9,007 bases of DNA from Desulfobacteraceae bacterium (GCA_007136525.1 SLGU01000221.1:1-9007), one strand, 5' to 3'; shown: positions 1-8,489, numbered from the stretch's first letter. Notes: generated by a model from the letters alone, not told the origin. A program made the numbers and translations.

Positions 1-174
1 ATGGGGTATGAAATCGTGCAGGCCCGTGCGCAGCAGGAAAAACTGCTCGATTTGCAGAAGAAACTGAAAATTGAAAGGGCGCGCCTGAGTTCACCCCCGG
101 TGTTGAGGCGCTATGCCACGAGCGAACTGAACCTTGAGACACCCAAACCCGAACAGATTGTCGTCATGCCATGA
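1..174 (+). CDS. ftsL: Cell division protein FtsL, C-terminal part (5' end outside window)
   Basis: FtsL is a small bitopic protein of the divisome that binds FtsB and FtsQ through a periplasmic coiled coil and helps activate FtsW-FtsI. Only the last 57 codons are present, in frame 1, ending with TGA at 172-174. The visible part starts with GYEIVQAR, continues as a charged, leucine-containing helix (L15, L16, L18, L22, L29), then has the SPP turn (residues 31-33), LRRYA (35-39) and a closing PKPEQIVVM, which matches the usual FtsL tail. FtsL proteins are usually about 90-120 residues, so the cytoplasmic end and the single membrane helix should lie upstream. The ATG at base 1 is probably an internal methionine rather than the start. 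Position directly before ftsI is the standard place for ftsL. The call rests on context plus tail pattern, since FtsL is poorly conserved. Confidence 0.85.
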   Translation: MGYEIVQARAQQEKLLDLQKKLKIERARLSSPPVLRRYATSELNLETPKPEQIVVMP

Positions 175-1916
175 ACTCCAGGGATACTGAAAAGCAGGTT
201 CAAAAAATGCGCAGTCGCCGCATTGTCTTTGTCGGTGTCGTCTTTACGCTCTGTTACCTGGTGGTGGGGGCAAGAGCCCTTCATCTTCAGGTATTTGCCG
301 GAGACGCTCTGTCTGCACGGGCCGTGTCCGAATACAGAAGGGATTTTGAAAGCACCGGTCGACGGGGCAACATATACGATGCCCGGCACAGGGAACTGGT
401 CGTCACCGCGGGCGTTGTTTCCATTGGTGCCAGGCCTTCCAGGATGAGTGATCGGCCAAAGGCGGCACGCGTTATCGCGGCGGTATTGGATATGGATGAA
501 CACCGGGTGGCGCAGATTCTGGCATCAGACCGGCCGTTTGTCTGGATACGGCGGGACGCCTCCCCCGCCCAGGCCGATGCGTTGGCCGCGGCTATTCCAG
601 AAGGACTCGATTTCATTGGCAATTATTCCAGAATATATCCCAACAGGCAGATGGCCGCACAGGTGCTCGGGTTTGCGGGTGTCGATGGCAACGGCCTCGA
701 AGGCATCGAGTTTTATTATGATGAACACCTCAGGGGGAATACATTCCGGCAGACGGTGGTAAGGGATGCGCTTGGGCGTATTTTCCAGCGTGAAGAATCC
801 CGTACCATGGATACGGAAGGAAAAAACCTCGTCCTGACCATTGATGCCAATATTCAGAATATCGCGGAACAGGCCATCACCCGGGCGGCACGCCTTCACA
901 ACGCCCGGTCGGCCATGGCGGTCGTCATGGTTCCCCGCACCGGTGAAATACGGGCCATGGCCCATTACCCGACGTTCAACCCCAATGCTTTCGGTCGGTT
1001 TCCCCAGAGTACCTGGCGCAACCGGGCGCTGACGGATCCCTTCGAGCCCGGCTCGACCATGAAGATTTTTACCGCTGCCGCCGCCATGGAATCCGGGATT
1101 GATCCGGAAAGGGTATACGTCGACTGCGAGGACGGGCGCTACAGGATCGGCAGAAATGTGGTTCACGACAACCACCCTCACGACATTCTCAACCTCCATG
1201 AAATCATTAAATATTCAAGTAATATCGGGACAGTCAAGGTGTCAGAGATGATCGGTCCGGAAGCCCTTTATGCCACGCTTCGCCGTTTTGGTTTCAGCCG
1301 GAAAAGCGGCATTGACTGCCCGGGGGAGGCAACCGGTATTCTCAGGCCCTACCAGTCCTGGCGGAGGATTGATCATGCGACCATCGCATTCGGGCAGGGT
1401 GTTTCGGTTTCGGCCATTCAGCTGGTCAACGCCGTGGCCGCCATCGCCAATGACGGCTTGCTCATGAAACCGAGGGTCGTCAGTGAAATTAGAAATCCGG
1501 ATGGAACTGTTTTCAAGACATTTGAACCGGAAGTCATTCGGCGGGCGGTTGCCCCGGGTATCGCAGGGCAGTTGAAAATCATGATGAATGCGGCGACCGG
1601 AGCGGAGGGTACGGGTTTCCGGGCAGTGCCCAAGGGCTATGATGTTTGCGGAAAGACCGGCACGGCCCAGATGCTGGACGCCCGCGGCAGTTACAAAAAC
1701 AGTGACTATTATGCCATTTTTGTGGGTTTTTCTCCGATGGAATCGCCGGAGCTGGCCGTGCTGGTGGCCATTGAAGCGCCCCGCGGGAAATATTACGGCG
1801 GCGAAGTGGCCGCACCGGTATTCGAAGAGATCGTTCGGGAGAGTTTTAACTATATGGCAGTGCCGCCGCGACAGGCATTACCTCTTTTTGTCGCGGAGGA
1901 GGTTGAGCCGGCATGA
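171..1916 (+). CDS. ftsI: Septal peptidoglycan D,D-transpeptidase FtsI (PBP3, class B PBP)
   Basis: This class B penicillin-binding protein cross-links septal peptidoglycan in the periplasm as partner of FtsW. The 581 residues show a basic cytoplasmic start (RSRR, 14-17), one membrane helix (about 18-36), and a PBP dimerisation/pedestal domain with RRGNIYD (64-70) and the NGLEGIE segment (174-180). The transpeptidase domain carries all three active-site motifs: STMK (295-298, nucleophile Ser295), SSN (349-351) and KTGT (495-498). Length is close to E. coli FtsI (588). The protein ends shortly after the catalytic domain (YYGG...AAPVF, 541-551) and has no PASTA repeats. Its ATG overlaps the ftsL stop (ATGA), which suggests coupled translation, but no strong ribosome site precedes it. 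Met13 (ATG at 207), with GCAGG at 194-198, is an alternative start. A cysteine (Cys493) sits two residues before Lys495. The neighbours favour FtsI over an elongation PBP2. Confidence 0.97.
   Translation: MNSRDTEKQVQKMRSRRIVFVGVVFTLCYLVVGARALHLQVFAGDALSARAVSEYRRDFESTGRRGNIYDARHRELVVTAGVVSIGARPSRMSDRPKAARVIAAVLDMDEHRVAQILASDRPFVWIRRDASPAQADALAAAIPEGLDFIGNYSRIYPNRQMAAQVLGFAGVDGNGLEGIEFYYDEHLRGNTFRQTVVRDALGRIFQREESRTMDTEGKNLVLTIDANIQNIAEQAITRAARLHNARSAMAVVMVPRTGEIRAMAHYPTFNPNAFGRFPQSTWRNRALTDPFEPGSTMKIFTAAAAMESGIDPERVYVDCEDGRYRIGRNVVHDNHPHDILNLHEIIKYSSNIGTVKVSEMIGPEALYATLRRFGFSRKSGIDCPGEATGILRPYQSWRRIDHATIAFGQGVSVSAIQLVNAVAAIANDGLLMKPRVVSEIRNPDGTVFKTFEPEVIRRAVAPGIAGQLKIMMNAATGAEGTGFRAVPKGYDVCGKTGTAQMLDARGSYKNSDYYAIFVGFSPMESPELAVLVAIEAPRGKYYGGEVAAPVFEEIVRESFNYMAVPPRQALPLFVAEEVEPA
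1895..1902 (+). promoter_or_regulatory. Ribosome binding site for murE
   Basis: GGAGGAGG lies inside the 3' end of ftsI, with 10 nt before the murE ATG at 1913. It is the clearest Shine-Dalgarno sequence in the window and fixes the murE start despite the 4-nt overlap with ftsI. Confidence 0.85.
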
Positions 1917-3463
1917 AGCTTTCGGCGCTCATAGAAGCCCTCAACCCCCCGGGAACGGTTTTCCGAAACGGCATGATGGAAACGGATCCGGACATTCGCC
2001 GGGTATGCTACAGGTCCGACCGCGCCGATGACCTGTCCGTGTTTGTCGCCGTCAGGGGGGGCACCGTGGACGGTCATGAATACGTGGGGGATGCCGTCCG
2101 CCGGGGAGCGGTCGCTGTGGTGGTTGAAAGGCCTGTTGATGTCGATGCGACGGTTATCGTGGTGCCGAATGCCAGGCGGGCGATGGCGGTAATGGCCGAC
2201 GCCCTTTACGGCAGCCCCTCATTGCGCCTGAAACTGATCGGAATTACAGGAACCAACGGGAAGACCACTACCGCCTGCCTTCTTGAGCACATATTGAAAA
2301 GCGGCGGGTTCAGGCCGGGGGTGATCGGAACCATTGACAGCCACTTCGGCGAGACCGTCATACAGGGTTCGCTGACGACGCCCGAGTCACCCGATCTTCA
2401 GGAGCGGCTGGCACGGATGGCCGATGCCGGAGTGGACCATGTTGTAATGGAAGTGTCTTCCCACGGGGTCGTGCAGGACCGGATATCCGGATGCCGTTTT
2501 GATATGGGCATTTTTACGAACCTGAGCCGGGATCATCTGGATTTCCATGGCAGCATGGATGCATATCGCGCCGCGAAAACCGATTTTTTTACCGGTTACA
2601 TGGGGGATTCTTCGATCACGATCATCAACCGCGACTCTGATGAGGGAAAACGCCTTGCTGCTGCATTAACCAGGGGAACCGTCATGACGGTTGGGACCGA
2701 TTCCCCAGGCGACCCTTCGGGTAATACCCCGGCGTTCGATGTGCGTGTGGAAAAGGCATCCTTTGACCATTCGGGCATTTCGGGGCGCATCCGGTTTCCT
2801 TCCGGAGAAATTGATTTTCACAGCCCGCTCGTGGGCCGGTTCAACCTGGAGAATGTACTGTGTGCGGCCGGCGCGGCTTTTGCCCTGGGTGTTGATCCGG
2901 AAACGATCGGCAGAGCGATCGCCACTTTTGGGGTCGTGCCGGGGCGCCTGGAAAAGGTGGCAAACCGTTCGGGGAGACAGGTGTTTGTGGATTATTCCCA
3001 CACACCCGAGGCCCTTGAAAATGTTCTTGTTTCGTTAAGACCGATCGTGGCGGGGCGGCTAATTTGTATTTTCGGGTGCGGCGGCGACCGGGACAACGGT
3101 AAAAGGCCCCTTATGGGAAAAATAGCGGCGACCCTGGCCGACCTGGCCATTGTCACTTCGGACAATCCGAGAACAGAGCCGCCGGAACGCATCATTGCGG
3201 AAATCCTCGAGGGGGTCAGGCAGACGAAGGCGGTTGAAATGGTGGCGAAGCGCCTCGACAGCCATTTTGAAAAAGGCGCCTATACCGTGGTGCCGGACCG
3301 GTCAAGCGCAATTGACACCGGCGTTCGTGTTTCTCTTGCAGGCGATGGCATTCTCATTGCGGGCAAGGGGCACGAGACATACCAGATCCTCGGCCGGCAT
3401 ACCATTGACTTTGACGACCGCGTGCAGGCGCAGCAGGCGCTTGCCAGGCATGGAATGGCGTAA
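1913..3463 (+). CDS. murE: UDP-MurNAc-L-Ala-D-Glu:meso-diaminopimelate ligase MurE
   Basis: MurE is the cytoplasmic ATP-dependent ligase that adds the third residue to the UDP-MurNAc stem peptide. The 516 residues have the three Mur-ligase domains: an N-terminal UDP-binding domain (about 1-105), a central ATPase domain with the P-loop GTNGKTTT (113-120), TTPESPDL (155-162), EVSSHG (180-185) and a lysine in AKTDFF (Lys222) at the place of the carbamylated lysine, and a C-terminal domain with CGGDRDNGKRP (389-399). DNPR at 417-420 is the signature of meso-diaminopimelate-specific MurE; lysine-type enzymes differ there. GKGHE (484-488) is also present. In the first domain the usual DSR reads YRSDR (33-37), a variant I associate from memory with deltaproteobacterial MurE. 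The start is well supported by a strong ribosome site and an ATGA overlap with ftsI. Length is typical (E. coli 495). Confidence 0.97.
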   Translation: MKLSALIEALNPPGTVFRNGMMETDPDIRRVCYRSDRADDLSVFVAVRGGTVDGHEYVGDAVRRGAVAVVVERPVDVDATVIVVPNARRAMAVMADALYGSPSLRLKLIGITGTNGKTTTACLLEHILKSGGFRPGVIGTIDSHFGETVIQGSLTTPESPDLQERLARMADAGVDHVVMEVSSHGVVQDRISGCRFDMGIFTNLSRDHLDFHGSMDAYRAAKTDFFTGYMGDSSITIINRDSDEGKRLAAALTRGTVMTVGTDSPGDPSGNTPAFDVRVEKASFDHSGISGRIRFPSGEIDFHSPLVGRFNLENVLCAAGAAFALGVDPETIGRAIATFGVVPGRLEKVANRSGRQVFVDYSHTPEALENVLVSLRPIVAGRLICIFGCGGDRDNGKRPLMGKIAATLADLAIVTSDNPRTEPPERIIAEILEGVRQTKAVEMVAKRLDSHFEKGAYTVVPDRSSAIDTGVRVSLAGDGILIAGKGHETYQILGRHTIDFDDRVQAQQALARHGMA

Positions 3464-4900
3464 ATGAATACACCCATACCCTGGACAATTGATGAGATCG
3501 TGAAGGCAACGGGCGGGGAAGTGCTGTGGGCATACTGCAGCGGATCTTTTCCCGCCATTCGGATCGACTCCAGGGTTATCCAGGCCCGCGAGGTATTTGT
3601 CGCCATTGAAGGGCCCCGGTTTGACGGCCATGATTTTATTGACGCGGTCGCAGAGAAAGGCGCCGGGTGCCTGGTTGTCTGCCGGGACAAGGCCAATCGT
3701 ATTGCGGGCCGCCGGTTTGCAGAACAAGGTGCCTGCGTCGTTGCCGTCAGTGACACGGTAACGGCCCTGGGCGCCCTGGCAGCCTTCAGGCGAAGGCAGG
3801 CGGGAATCCCCGTGGTCGCCATAACCGGGTCGACCGGAAAAACCACCACCCGGGAAATGACAACGGCGATCTGCCGCATGGAATTTGAAACGCTGGCCAC
3901 CTCGGGCAATTTCAACAATGAGATCGGGCTTCCCCTGACGCTTTTCAACCTGGCGCCCGAACACCGGGTTGCCGTGCTGGAGCTGGGCATGAATCACCCC
4001 GGCGAAATCAGGCGCTTGTCTGCGATATGCAGCCCGGATATCGGGGTCATCACCAATATCGGCCCGGCCCACCTTGAGGGGCTTAAAGACGTCGATTCGG
4101 TGGCATTGGCAAAAGGGGAGCTCCTGGAAAACATCCGGCCGGAAGGCACAGCCGTGCTCAATGCGGATGATGCATATGGCGAAAAGCTCAAAGAAATGGC
4201 TAAAATGCGGACTGTCATGTACGGCATGGGCGGCGACGCAATGGTCCGGGCTGAAAGGATCGAAAGAAGCGGCGATGGGGTCTCCTTTTCGCTGGTGATG
4301 CCTGAGGACCGGATAGAAACAAAGCTGAACGTATACGGGGCATTCATGGTTCAAAACGCCCTGGCCGCCGCGGCTGTCGCGCATCTGCTCGGTATCGGTC
4401 CCGGGTCGATCAAGGCGGGGCTGGAAAGCTTCCGCGCTGTTGAAGGGCGCATGCGCATACGGGAAACCTCCGGCGGCGTGCATGTCATTGACGACACATA
4501 CAACGCCAACCCCATGTCCATGTCGGCCGCCATCCATGTGCTGGCGGGTTTCAACGGGAAAAAACGGGGAGTCCTGGTCGCCGGGGACATGCTGGAGCTG
4601 GGGGAGAAGGCTGCCCATTATCATGAACAGATCGGTGAGATAGCGGCCAGGGCCGGTATCTCACGCCTTTACCTGACGGGTGCCTATGCCGCCCGGGTGG
4701 CCGGCGGCGCCAAGGCTGCGGGAATGTCGGCCAGTGACATATTTGTTGGAACAAAAACGGATATCATCAACGATCTTGCCGGATGGCTTGCACCGGGAGA
4801 CTGGGTCCTGGTCAAAGGCTCCCGTTCCACCGGTATGGAGGACGTCGTGGCCCGGTTGACCGGGGATGCAGCCGGATGCAAACCGGCGTCTGAAATCTGA
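3464..4900 (+). CDS. murF: UDP-MurNAc-tripeptide:D-alanyl-D-alanine ligase MurF
   Basis: MurF adds the D-Ala-D-Ala dipeptide, completing UDP-MurNAc-pentapeptide in the cytoplasm. The 478 residues carry the MurF pattern: IDSR (34-37) and [14 protein letters not shown] (45-58) in the first domain, P-loop TGSTGKTTT (121-129), the [12 protein letters not shown] segment (147-158), ELGMN (173-177), NIGPAHLE (198-205) and AKGEL, whose Lys217 is in the place of the carbamylated lysine. The C-terminal domain has DDTYNANP (343-350), GDMLELG (374-380) and KGSRSTGME (451-459), which separate MurF from MurC, MurD and MurE. The TAA of murE (3461-3463) directly abuts the ATG, so ribosomes may reinitiate; only a weak GGA (3452-3454) is seen upstream. 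Length is slightly above E. coli MurF (452), and no motif is missing. Confidence 0.97.
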   Translation: MNTPIPWTIDEIVKATGGEVLWAYCSGSFPAIRIDSRVIQAREVFVAIEGPRFDGHDFIDAVAEKGAGCLVVCRDKANRIAGRRFAEQGACVVAVSDTVTALGALAAFRRRQAGIPVVAITGSTGKTTTREMTTAICRMEFETLATSGNFNNEIGLPLTLFNLAPEHRVAVLELGMNHPGEIRRLSAICSPDIGVITNIGPAHLEGLKDVDSVALAKGELLENIRPEGTAVLNADDAYGEKLKEMAKMRTVMYGMGGDAMVRAERIERSGDGVSFSLVMPEDRIETKLNVYGAFMVQNALAAAAVAHLLGIGPGSIKAGLESFRAVEGRMRIRETSGGVHVIDDTYNANPMSMSAAIHVLAGFNGKKRGVLVAGDMLELGEKAAHYHEQIGEIAARAGISRLYLTGAYAARVAGGAKAAGMSASDIFVGTKTDIINDLAGWLAPGDWVLVKGSRSTGMEDVVARLTGDAAGCKPASEI

Positions 4901-4906
4901 ACACGC

Positions 4907-4910
4907 AGGA
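4907..4910 (+). promoter_or_regulatory. Ribosome binding site that decides the mraY start
   Basis: AGGA (within GCAGGA, 4905-4910) lies in the 19-nt gap after murF, 9 nt before the ATG at 4920. It supports 4920 as the mraY start over an in-frame upstream ATG at 4866, which lies within murF and would add 18 residues unlike any MraY N-terminus. Confidence 0.75.
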
Positions 4911-4919
4911 CAATGGCTT

Positions 4920-5999
4920 ATGTTGTATCACTTGCTATATGGATTGCATGAATACATGTCGGCATTCAATGTGTTCAGGTATATCACTTTCAGAACGATT
5001 ACCGCCGGGCTCACGGCATTCCTGCTGTGTTTTCTTCTGGGCCCCCTTGTGATCGCCTTCATGCGTGAAAAGCAGATCGGGCAGTATATCCGCCGCCTGG
5101 GCCCGGCATCCCATCAGGACAAGGCCGGAACCCCGACCATGGGGGGCGTTCTGATCATTGTCTCCGTGGTCGTGGCAACCCTTTTCTGGACCGACCTGAG
5201 AAGCTACTACATGTGGATTGTCGTGTTCGTGGTCACCGGTTTCTGCCTGATCGGGTTCGCGGACGACTATTTAAAGCAGATACTGAAAAGAAACAGGGGG
5301 CTGCGCGGTTGGACCAAGTTTTTCATGCAGGTGGTCATAGCCGCCATCGCCGCGGCCCTGCTGTATTGCTATCCTGAATTTTCAAGCCGCATCACGATCC
5401 CTTTTGTGAAGGACTTTTCGCCTGATCTCGGACACTTTTACATTATTTTTGCAGTTTTTGTCATCGTGGGGGCGTCCAATGCGGTGAACCTGACGGACGG
5501 CCTGGACGGCCTGGCCATCGGCCCCGTTATCATCGCTGCGGGAACCTATATGCTTTTTGCCTATGTGGCAGGGCATTCTCAGATCGCTCAGTACCTGCAG
5601 ATCAATTATGTTGCAGGGTCAGGCGAGCTGGCCATTCTCTGCGGTGCCCTGGCCGGTGCGGGGCTGGGTTTTTTATGGTTCAATGCCTATCCGGCGCAGA
5701 TATTCATGGGCGATGTGGGCTCTTTGCCCCTGGGTGCGGCCCTGGGCATCATCGCCATCATTACCAAGCAGGAAATTCTGCTGATCATCGTCGGTGGTGT
5801 GTTTGTCATGGAAGCGCTGTCGGTGATCATCCAGGTCGGTTATTTCAAAATGACCGGTGGCCAGCGGGTTTTTCGGATGGCCCCCCTGCATCACCATTTT
5901 GAATTGAAGGGGTGGGCGGAATCGAAAGTGATTATCCGCTTCTGGATTATTGCCATTCTCTTGGCGCTGGTTTCCCTGTCAACGCTTAAACTGAGGTAG
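4920..5999 (+). CDS. mraY: Phospho-N-acetylmuramoyl-pentapeptide transferase MraY
   Basis: MraY is an integral membrane enzyme that transfers phospho-MurNAc-pentapeptide from UDP to undecaprenyl phosphate, making lipid I. From ATG 4920 the protein has 359 residues, the normal length (E. coli 360), and starts MLYHLLYGL, the expected MraY beginning. About ten membrane helices can be read, the first near 23-46 and the last near 337-356. Diagnostic motifs are all present: KAGTPTMGG (68-76), the DD pair in FADDY (Asp115, Asp116), [10 protein letters not shown] (190-199), the [15 protein letters not shown] loop (254-268, Asp265) and the HHH motif in APLHHHFE (His324-326). The longer reading frame from 4866 overlaps murF and is rejected as the start. 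Its place between murF and murD is the canonical one. Confidence 0.97.
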   Translation: MLYHLLYGLHEYMSAFNVFRYITFRTITAGLTAFLLCFLLGPLVIAFMREKQIGQYIRRLGPASHQDKAGTPTMGGVLIIVSVVVATLFWTDLRSYYMWIVVFVVTGFCLIGFADDYLKQILKRNRGLRGWTKFFMQVVIAAIAAALLYCYPEFSSRITIPFVKDFSPDLGHFYIIFAVFVIVGASNAVNLTDGLDGLAIGPVIIAAGTYMLFAYVAGHSQIAQYLQINYVAGSGELAILCGALAGAGLGFLWFNAYPAQIFMGDVGSLPLGAALGIIAIITKQEILLIIVGGVFVMEALSVIIQVGYFKMTGGQRVFRMAPLHHHFELKGWAESKVIIRFWIIAILLALVSLSTLKLR

Positions 6000-6012
6000 C
6001 GGCCGGGTATAC

Positions 6013-7374
6013 ATGGAATTAAAAGGAATGCATACGGTGGTGTTCGGAATGGGCAGGACAGGCGAAGCGCTGGTGCGTTTTCTCCTTGACCGGGGCGCCC
6101 GCGTCACCGCGACGGATAACCGGCCTGCCCATCTTTTGGCAGATGTTCTTGAGCGGTTGGCCGGCTTGCCCGTCGACATGCAGCTTGGCGGACATGACCG
6201 GCAACTGGTTGCCGACGCCGATCTGGTCGTCCTGAGCCCGGGCGTTCCGCATACCCTTGACTGCCTGACATTTGCCCGAAAACGCAATGTTCCCGTAATC
6301 GGGGAAATCGAGCTTGCATACCGGTATATCAATGAACCAGTGGTTGCGGTGACCGGAACAAACGGGAAGTCGACCACCACCCGGCTCCTGGCTGAAATGC
6401 TGGCGCATTCCGGCAAAAACGTTTTTCTGGGCGGCAATATCGGCAGGCCCCTGATCGAATATGTCAGCGAAGACAAGCCGGCGGACGTTGTGGTGGCGGA
6501 GGTGAGCTCCTTTCAGCTGGATACCATTGTGCATTTCCGGCCGGATGTCGGGGTGCTTTTGAACATCACCCCCGATCACCTGGACCGGTATGCGGATTTT
6601 GACGCCTATGCCCGGTCCAAGGCAAGGCTCTTTGAAAATCAGTCGGCCGCGGATACGGCCGTTCTCAACGCTGCCGACCCGGTGGTGGCGCGGGTCACAA
6701 ACGGTATCAAAAGCCGCCGGTGCACGTTCAACGAAAAAGCGCCGAAAGAATGCAGTGCGGTACTTTCCGAGACGGGAATCCTGATCCGAACGCCCGAAGC
6801 CGGGTCCATAATAATAGAAAAACAAATGGTGCCCCTTGCCGGTCGTCACAACCTTGAAAATGCGGCTTCGGCGGCCCTGGCCGCCCTGGTTGCGGGGGGA
6901 AGCGCCGAAGGCATTACCTCCGCGCTTGCCGGCTTTTCGCCCGATCCCCATCGCCTCGCCTATGTGGCGACCATAAGCGGCGTGAAGTACTACGACGATT
7001 CAAAGGGAACCAACGTGGATGCGGCGGCAAGAGCGGTTGAGGCAATGGACGGGCCGGTCATACTGATTGCCGGCGGCAGGGACAAGTTAGGCGGTTATGA
7101 AGCATTGAGAGAACCGGTGCGTAAGCATGTAAAGGCCCTTGTCGTGATCGGAGAGGCGGCTGAAGCGCTAGCGAAGGGGCTTGGCGACCTGGTTGAATCA
7201 CGGCAGGCCCATTCAATGGCGGAGGCTGTAAAAACGGCTGCAGGCCTTGCCGGACCCGGAGACAATGTGCTGCTGTCACCGGCATGCGCCAGTTTTGACA
7301 TGTATGAGAATTATGCCGCACGTGGCGAGGATTTTCAGCGCGCCGTAAGGCTTCTGGAGAAAATGGCCGTATGA
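6013..7374 (+). CDS. murD: UDP-MurNAc-L-alanine:D-glutamate ligase MurD
   Basis: MurD adds D-glutamate to UDP-MurNAc-L-Ala in the cytoplasm, the step before MurE. The 453 residues begin with a Rossmann-like domain (GMGRTGEA, 12-19; LSPGVP, 74-79). Next comes the ATPase domain with P-loop TGTNGKSTT (114-122), GGNIG (140-144), EVSSFQL (163-169), NITPDHLDR (184-192) and Lys203, the probable carbamylated lysine. The C-terminal domain has GRHNLEN (277-283), DDSKGTN (328-334), AGGRDK (353-358) and LSPACASFDM (421-430). EVSSFQL and SPACASFD are typical of MurD rather than other Mur ligases. The start follows mraY by 13 nt. Only a weak G-rich sequence (GCCGGG, 6002-6007) precedes it, so translation may depend partly on coupling. 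Length is close to the family norm (E. coli 438). Confidence 0.97.
   Translation: MELKGMHTVVFGMGRTGEALVRFLLDRGARVTATDNRPAHLLADVLERLAGLPVDMQLGGHDRQLVADADLVVLSPGVPHTLDCLTFARKRNVPVIGEIELAYRYINEPVVAVTGTNGKSTTTRLLAEMLAHSGKNVFLGGNIGRPLIEYVSEDKPADVVVAEVSSFQLDTIVHFRPDVGVLLNITPDHLDRYADFDAYARSKARLFENQSAADTAVLNAADPVVARVTNGIKSRRCTFNEKAPKECSAVLSETGILIRTPEAGSIIIEKQMVPLAGRHNLENAASAALAALVAGGSAEGITSALAGFSPDPHRLAYVATISGVKYYDDSKGTNVDAAARAVEAMDGPVILIAGGRDKLGGYEALREPVRKHVKALVVIGEAAEALAKGLGDLVESRQAHSMAEAVKTAAGLAGPGDNVLLSPACASFDMYENYAARGEDFQRAVRLLEKMAV
7356..7359 (+). promoter_or_regulatory. Probable ribosome binding site for ftsW
   Basis: GGAG inside the 3' end of murD lies 11 nt before the ftsW ATG at 7371. It supports the start that overlaps the murD stop codon by 4 nt. 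The spacing is slightly long. Confidence 0.5.
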
Positions 7375-8489
7375 GGAGCAATCAGACATTCAGTCCGGCA
7401 CGATTCATTGACCCTGTATTGCTGTTCCCGGTGATCCTCCTTACCGGAATCGGGATCATCATGGTATACAGCGCCAGCAGTGAAATCGCCCTCAGGCAGT
7501 TCGGCAGCGAGTACTACTTCTTTTCAAGGCAGCTGGCATACCTGGCGATCGGGCTCACGGTCATGATCATTGCCTGCTTTGTCCCCTACGGTATTTACCG
7601 TTCAACGACATACGTGTTTCTGCTTGCCGCCGTGATTCTTCTGGGTGCACTGCTGATCGACGGTGTGGGGCAGACAGCCGGGGGCGCCACACGGTGGCTA
7701 CGGTTCGGGTGGATATCGTTTCAACCGGTGGAGTTTGCGCGCCTGGCCCTTATCATCTTCCTGGCCTATTCGCTGACCAAGAAGCAGTGCCAGGTGGAGC
7801 GCCCAACAATTGGTTTTTTACCGCATGTCATCGTTCTGCTGCTGTTTTCGGTGATGATCATGATGCAGCCGGATTTCGGCACCATTGTCATTTTCTGGAT
7901 GATGGCCTGGATCATCATGTTTGCAGGAAGGGTCCCGGTTGTGCACCTGGTTTCGGCTTTTGTACTGATGCTGCCGTTCGCCCTGTGGCTGTTGTTTGCT
8001 GCGGAATACCGGATCAAGCGGTATATCACGTTTCTCGATCCATGGAAATATCCCCAGGACGAAGGATATCAGATCATTCATGCCATGATGGCGTTCAATT
8101 CGGGGGGGATTTTCGGCAAGGGGCTCGGCGAGGGATTTCAGAAACTTTTTTACCTGCCGGCCCCGCATACGGATTTCATTTTTTCGGTCATCGGGGAGGA
8201 AGGCGGGCTGGCACTGGTGCTTCTGGTGATTGCCCTTTTCCTGGTGATCCTCTGGCGCGGCCTGCAGATTGCCGCTTCGGCGGAAGACTGTTTCGCTTCT
8301 TTTCTGGCATTTGGCATTACGATCTCCATTGCCATCCAGGCGGTGGTGAACATGGGTGTTAATCTCAGCCTTTTGCCGACCAAGGGGTTGACGCTTCCTT
8401 TTCTCAGTTTCGGGGGATCTTCCCTGGTCTTCAACCTGGTGGGGATCGGCATTCTCATGAACATCGGGGCAAGGCGGGGGCTCAAATGA
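7371..8489 (+). CDS. ftsW: Septal peptidoglycan glycosyltransferase FtsW (SEDS family)
   Basis: FtsW is a polytopic SEDS protein that polymerises lipid II into septal glycan strands with FtsI. The 372 residues contain roughly nine or ten membrane helices; the first starts near residue 14, after a short cytoplasmic tail. Family features seen: VYSASS (32-37), the GGATRWL segment (104-110) followed by QPVEFARL (118-125), QPDFGT (166-171), the large loop with RYITFLDPW (217-225), GYQIIHAMMAF (232-242), GGIFGKGLG (245-253), and PAPHTDFIF (263-271), where Asp268 matches the conserved catalytic aspartate of SEDS proteins. The C-terminal LPTKGLTLPFLSFGGSS lies at 335-351. The LPTKG and SFGGSS wording and the dcw setting point to FtsW rather than RodA. 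It is shorter than E. coli FtsW (414), largely through a shorter N-terminal tail. ATGA overlaps join it to both murD and murG. Confidence 0.96.
   Translation: MRSNQTFSPARFIDPVLLFPVILLTGIGIIMVYSASSEIALRQFGSEYYFFSRQLAYLAIGLTVMIIACFVPYGIYRSTTYVFLLAAVILLGALLIDGVGQTAGGATRWLRFGWISFQPVEFARLALIIFLAYSLTKKQCQVERPTIGFLPHVIVLLLFSVMIMMQPDFGTIVIFWMMAWIIMFAGRVPVVHLVSAFVLMLPFALWLLFAAEYRIKRYITFLDPWKYPQDEGYQIIHAMMAFNSGGIFGKGLGEGFQKLFYLPAPHTDFIFSVIGEEGGLALVLLVIALFLVILWRGLQIAASAEDCFASFLAFGITISIAIQAVVNMGVNLSLLPTKGLTLPFLSFGGSSLVFNLVGIGILMNIGARRGLK

Noticed and set aside
1..174. A complete 57-residue small protein starting at the ATG at base 1
   Set aside because: The sequence matches the interior and tail of FtsL, and the gene sits at the ftsL position, so the window edge most likely cuts the gene at an internal Met codon.
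525..1199. A 224-codon open frame on the minus strand, antisense to ftsI
   Set aside because: It is opposite the conserved FtsI coding sequence and its translation has no domain pattern or supporting ribosome site.
3302..4624. A 440-codon open frame on the minus strand, antisense to the end of murE and most of murF
   Set aside because: It lies opposite two clearly conserved genes. Its translation is rich in His, Cys, Arg and Pro without domain motifs, and GC-rich codon use depletes stops in this antisense frame. It is a shadow frame.
4901..4919. A possible internal promoter or terminator in the murF-mraY gap
   Set aside because: The gap is only 19 nt and is accounted for by a ribosome binding site. 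No hairpin with a T-run or -35/-10 pair is seen there or in the 13-nt mraY-murD gap.
6019..6951. A 310-codon open frame on the minus strand, antisense to murD
   Set aside because: It shows the same antisense composition effect, has no recognisable motif, and fully overlaps the conserved first two domains of MurD.
7694..8362. A 222-codon plus-strand frame inside ftsW
   Set aside because: It is an alternative frame of a gene whose membrane helices and catalytic Asp motif are intact in the main frame. Its translation is rich in His, Gly, Arg and Cys and resembles no protein I know.
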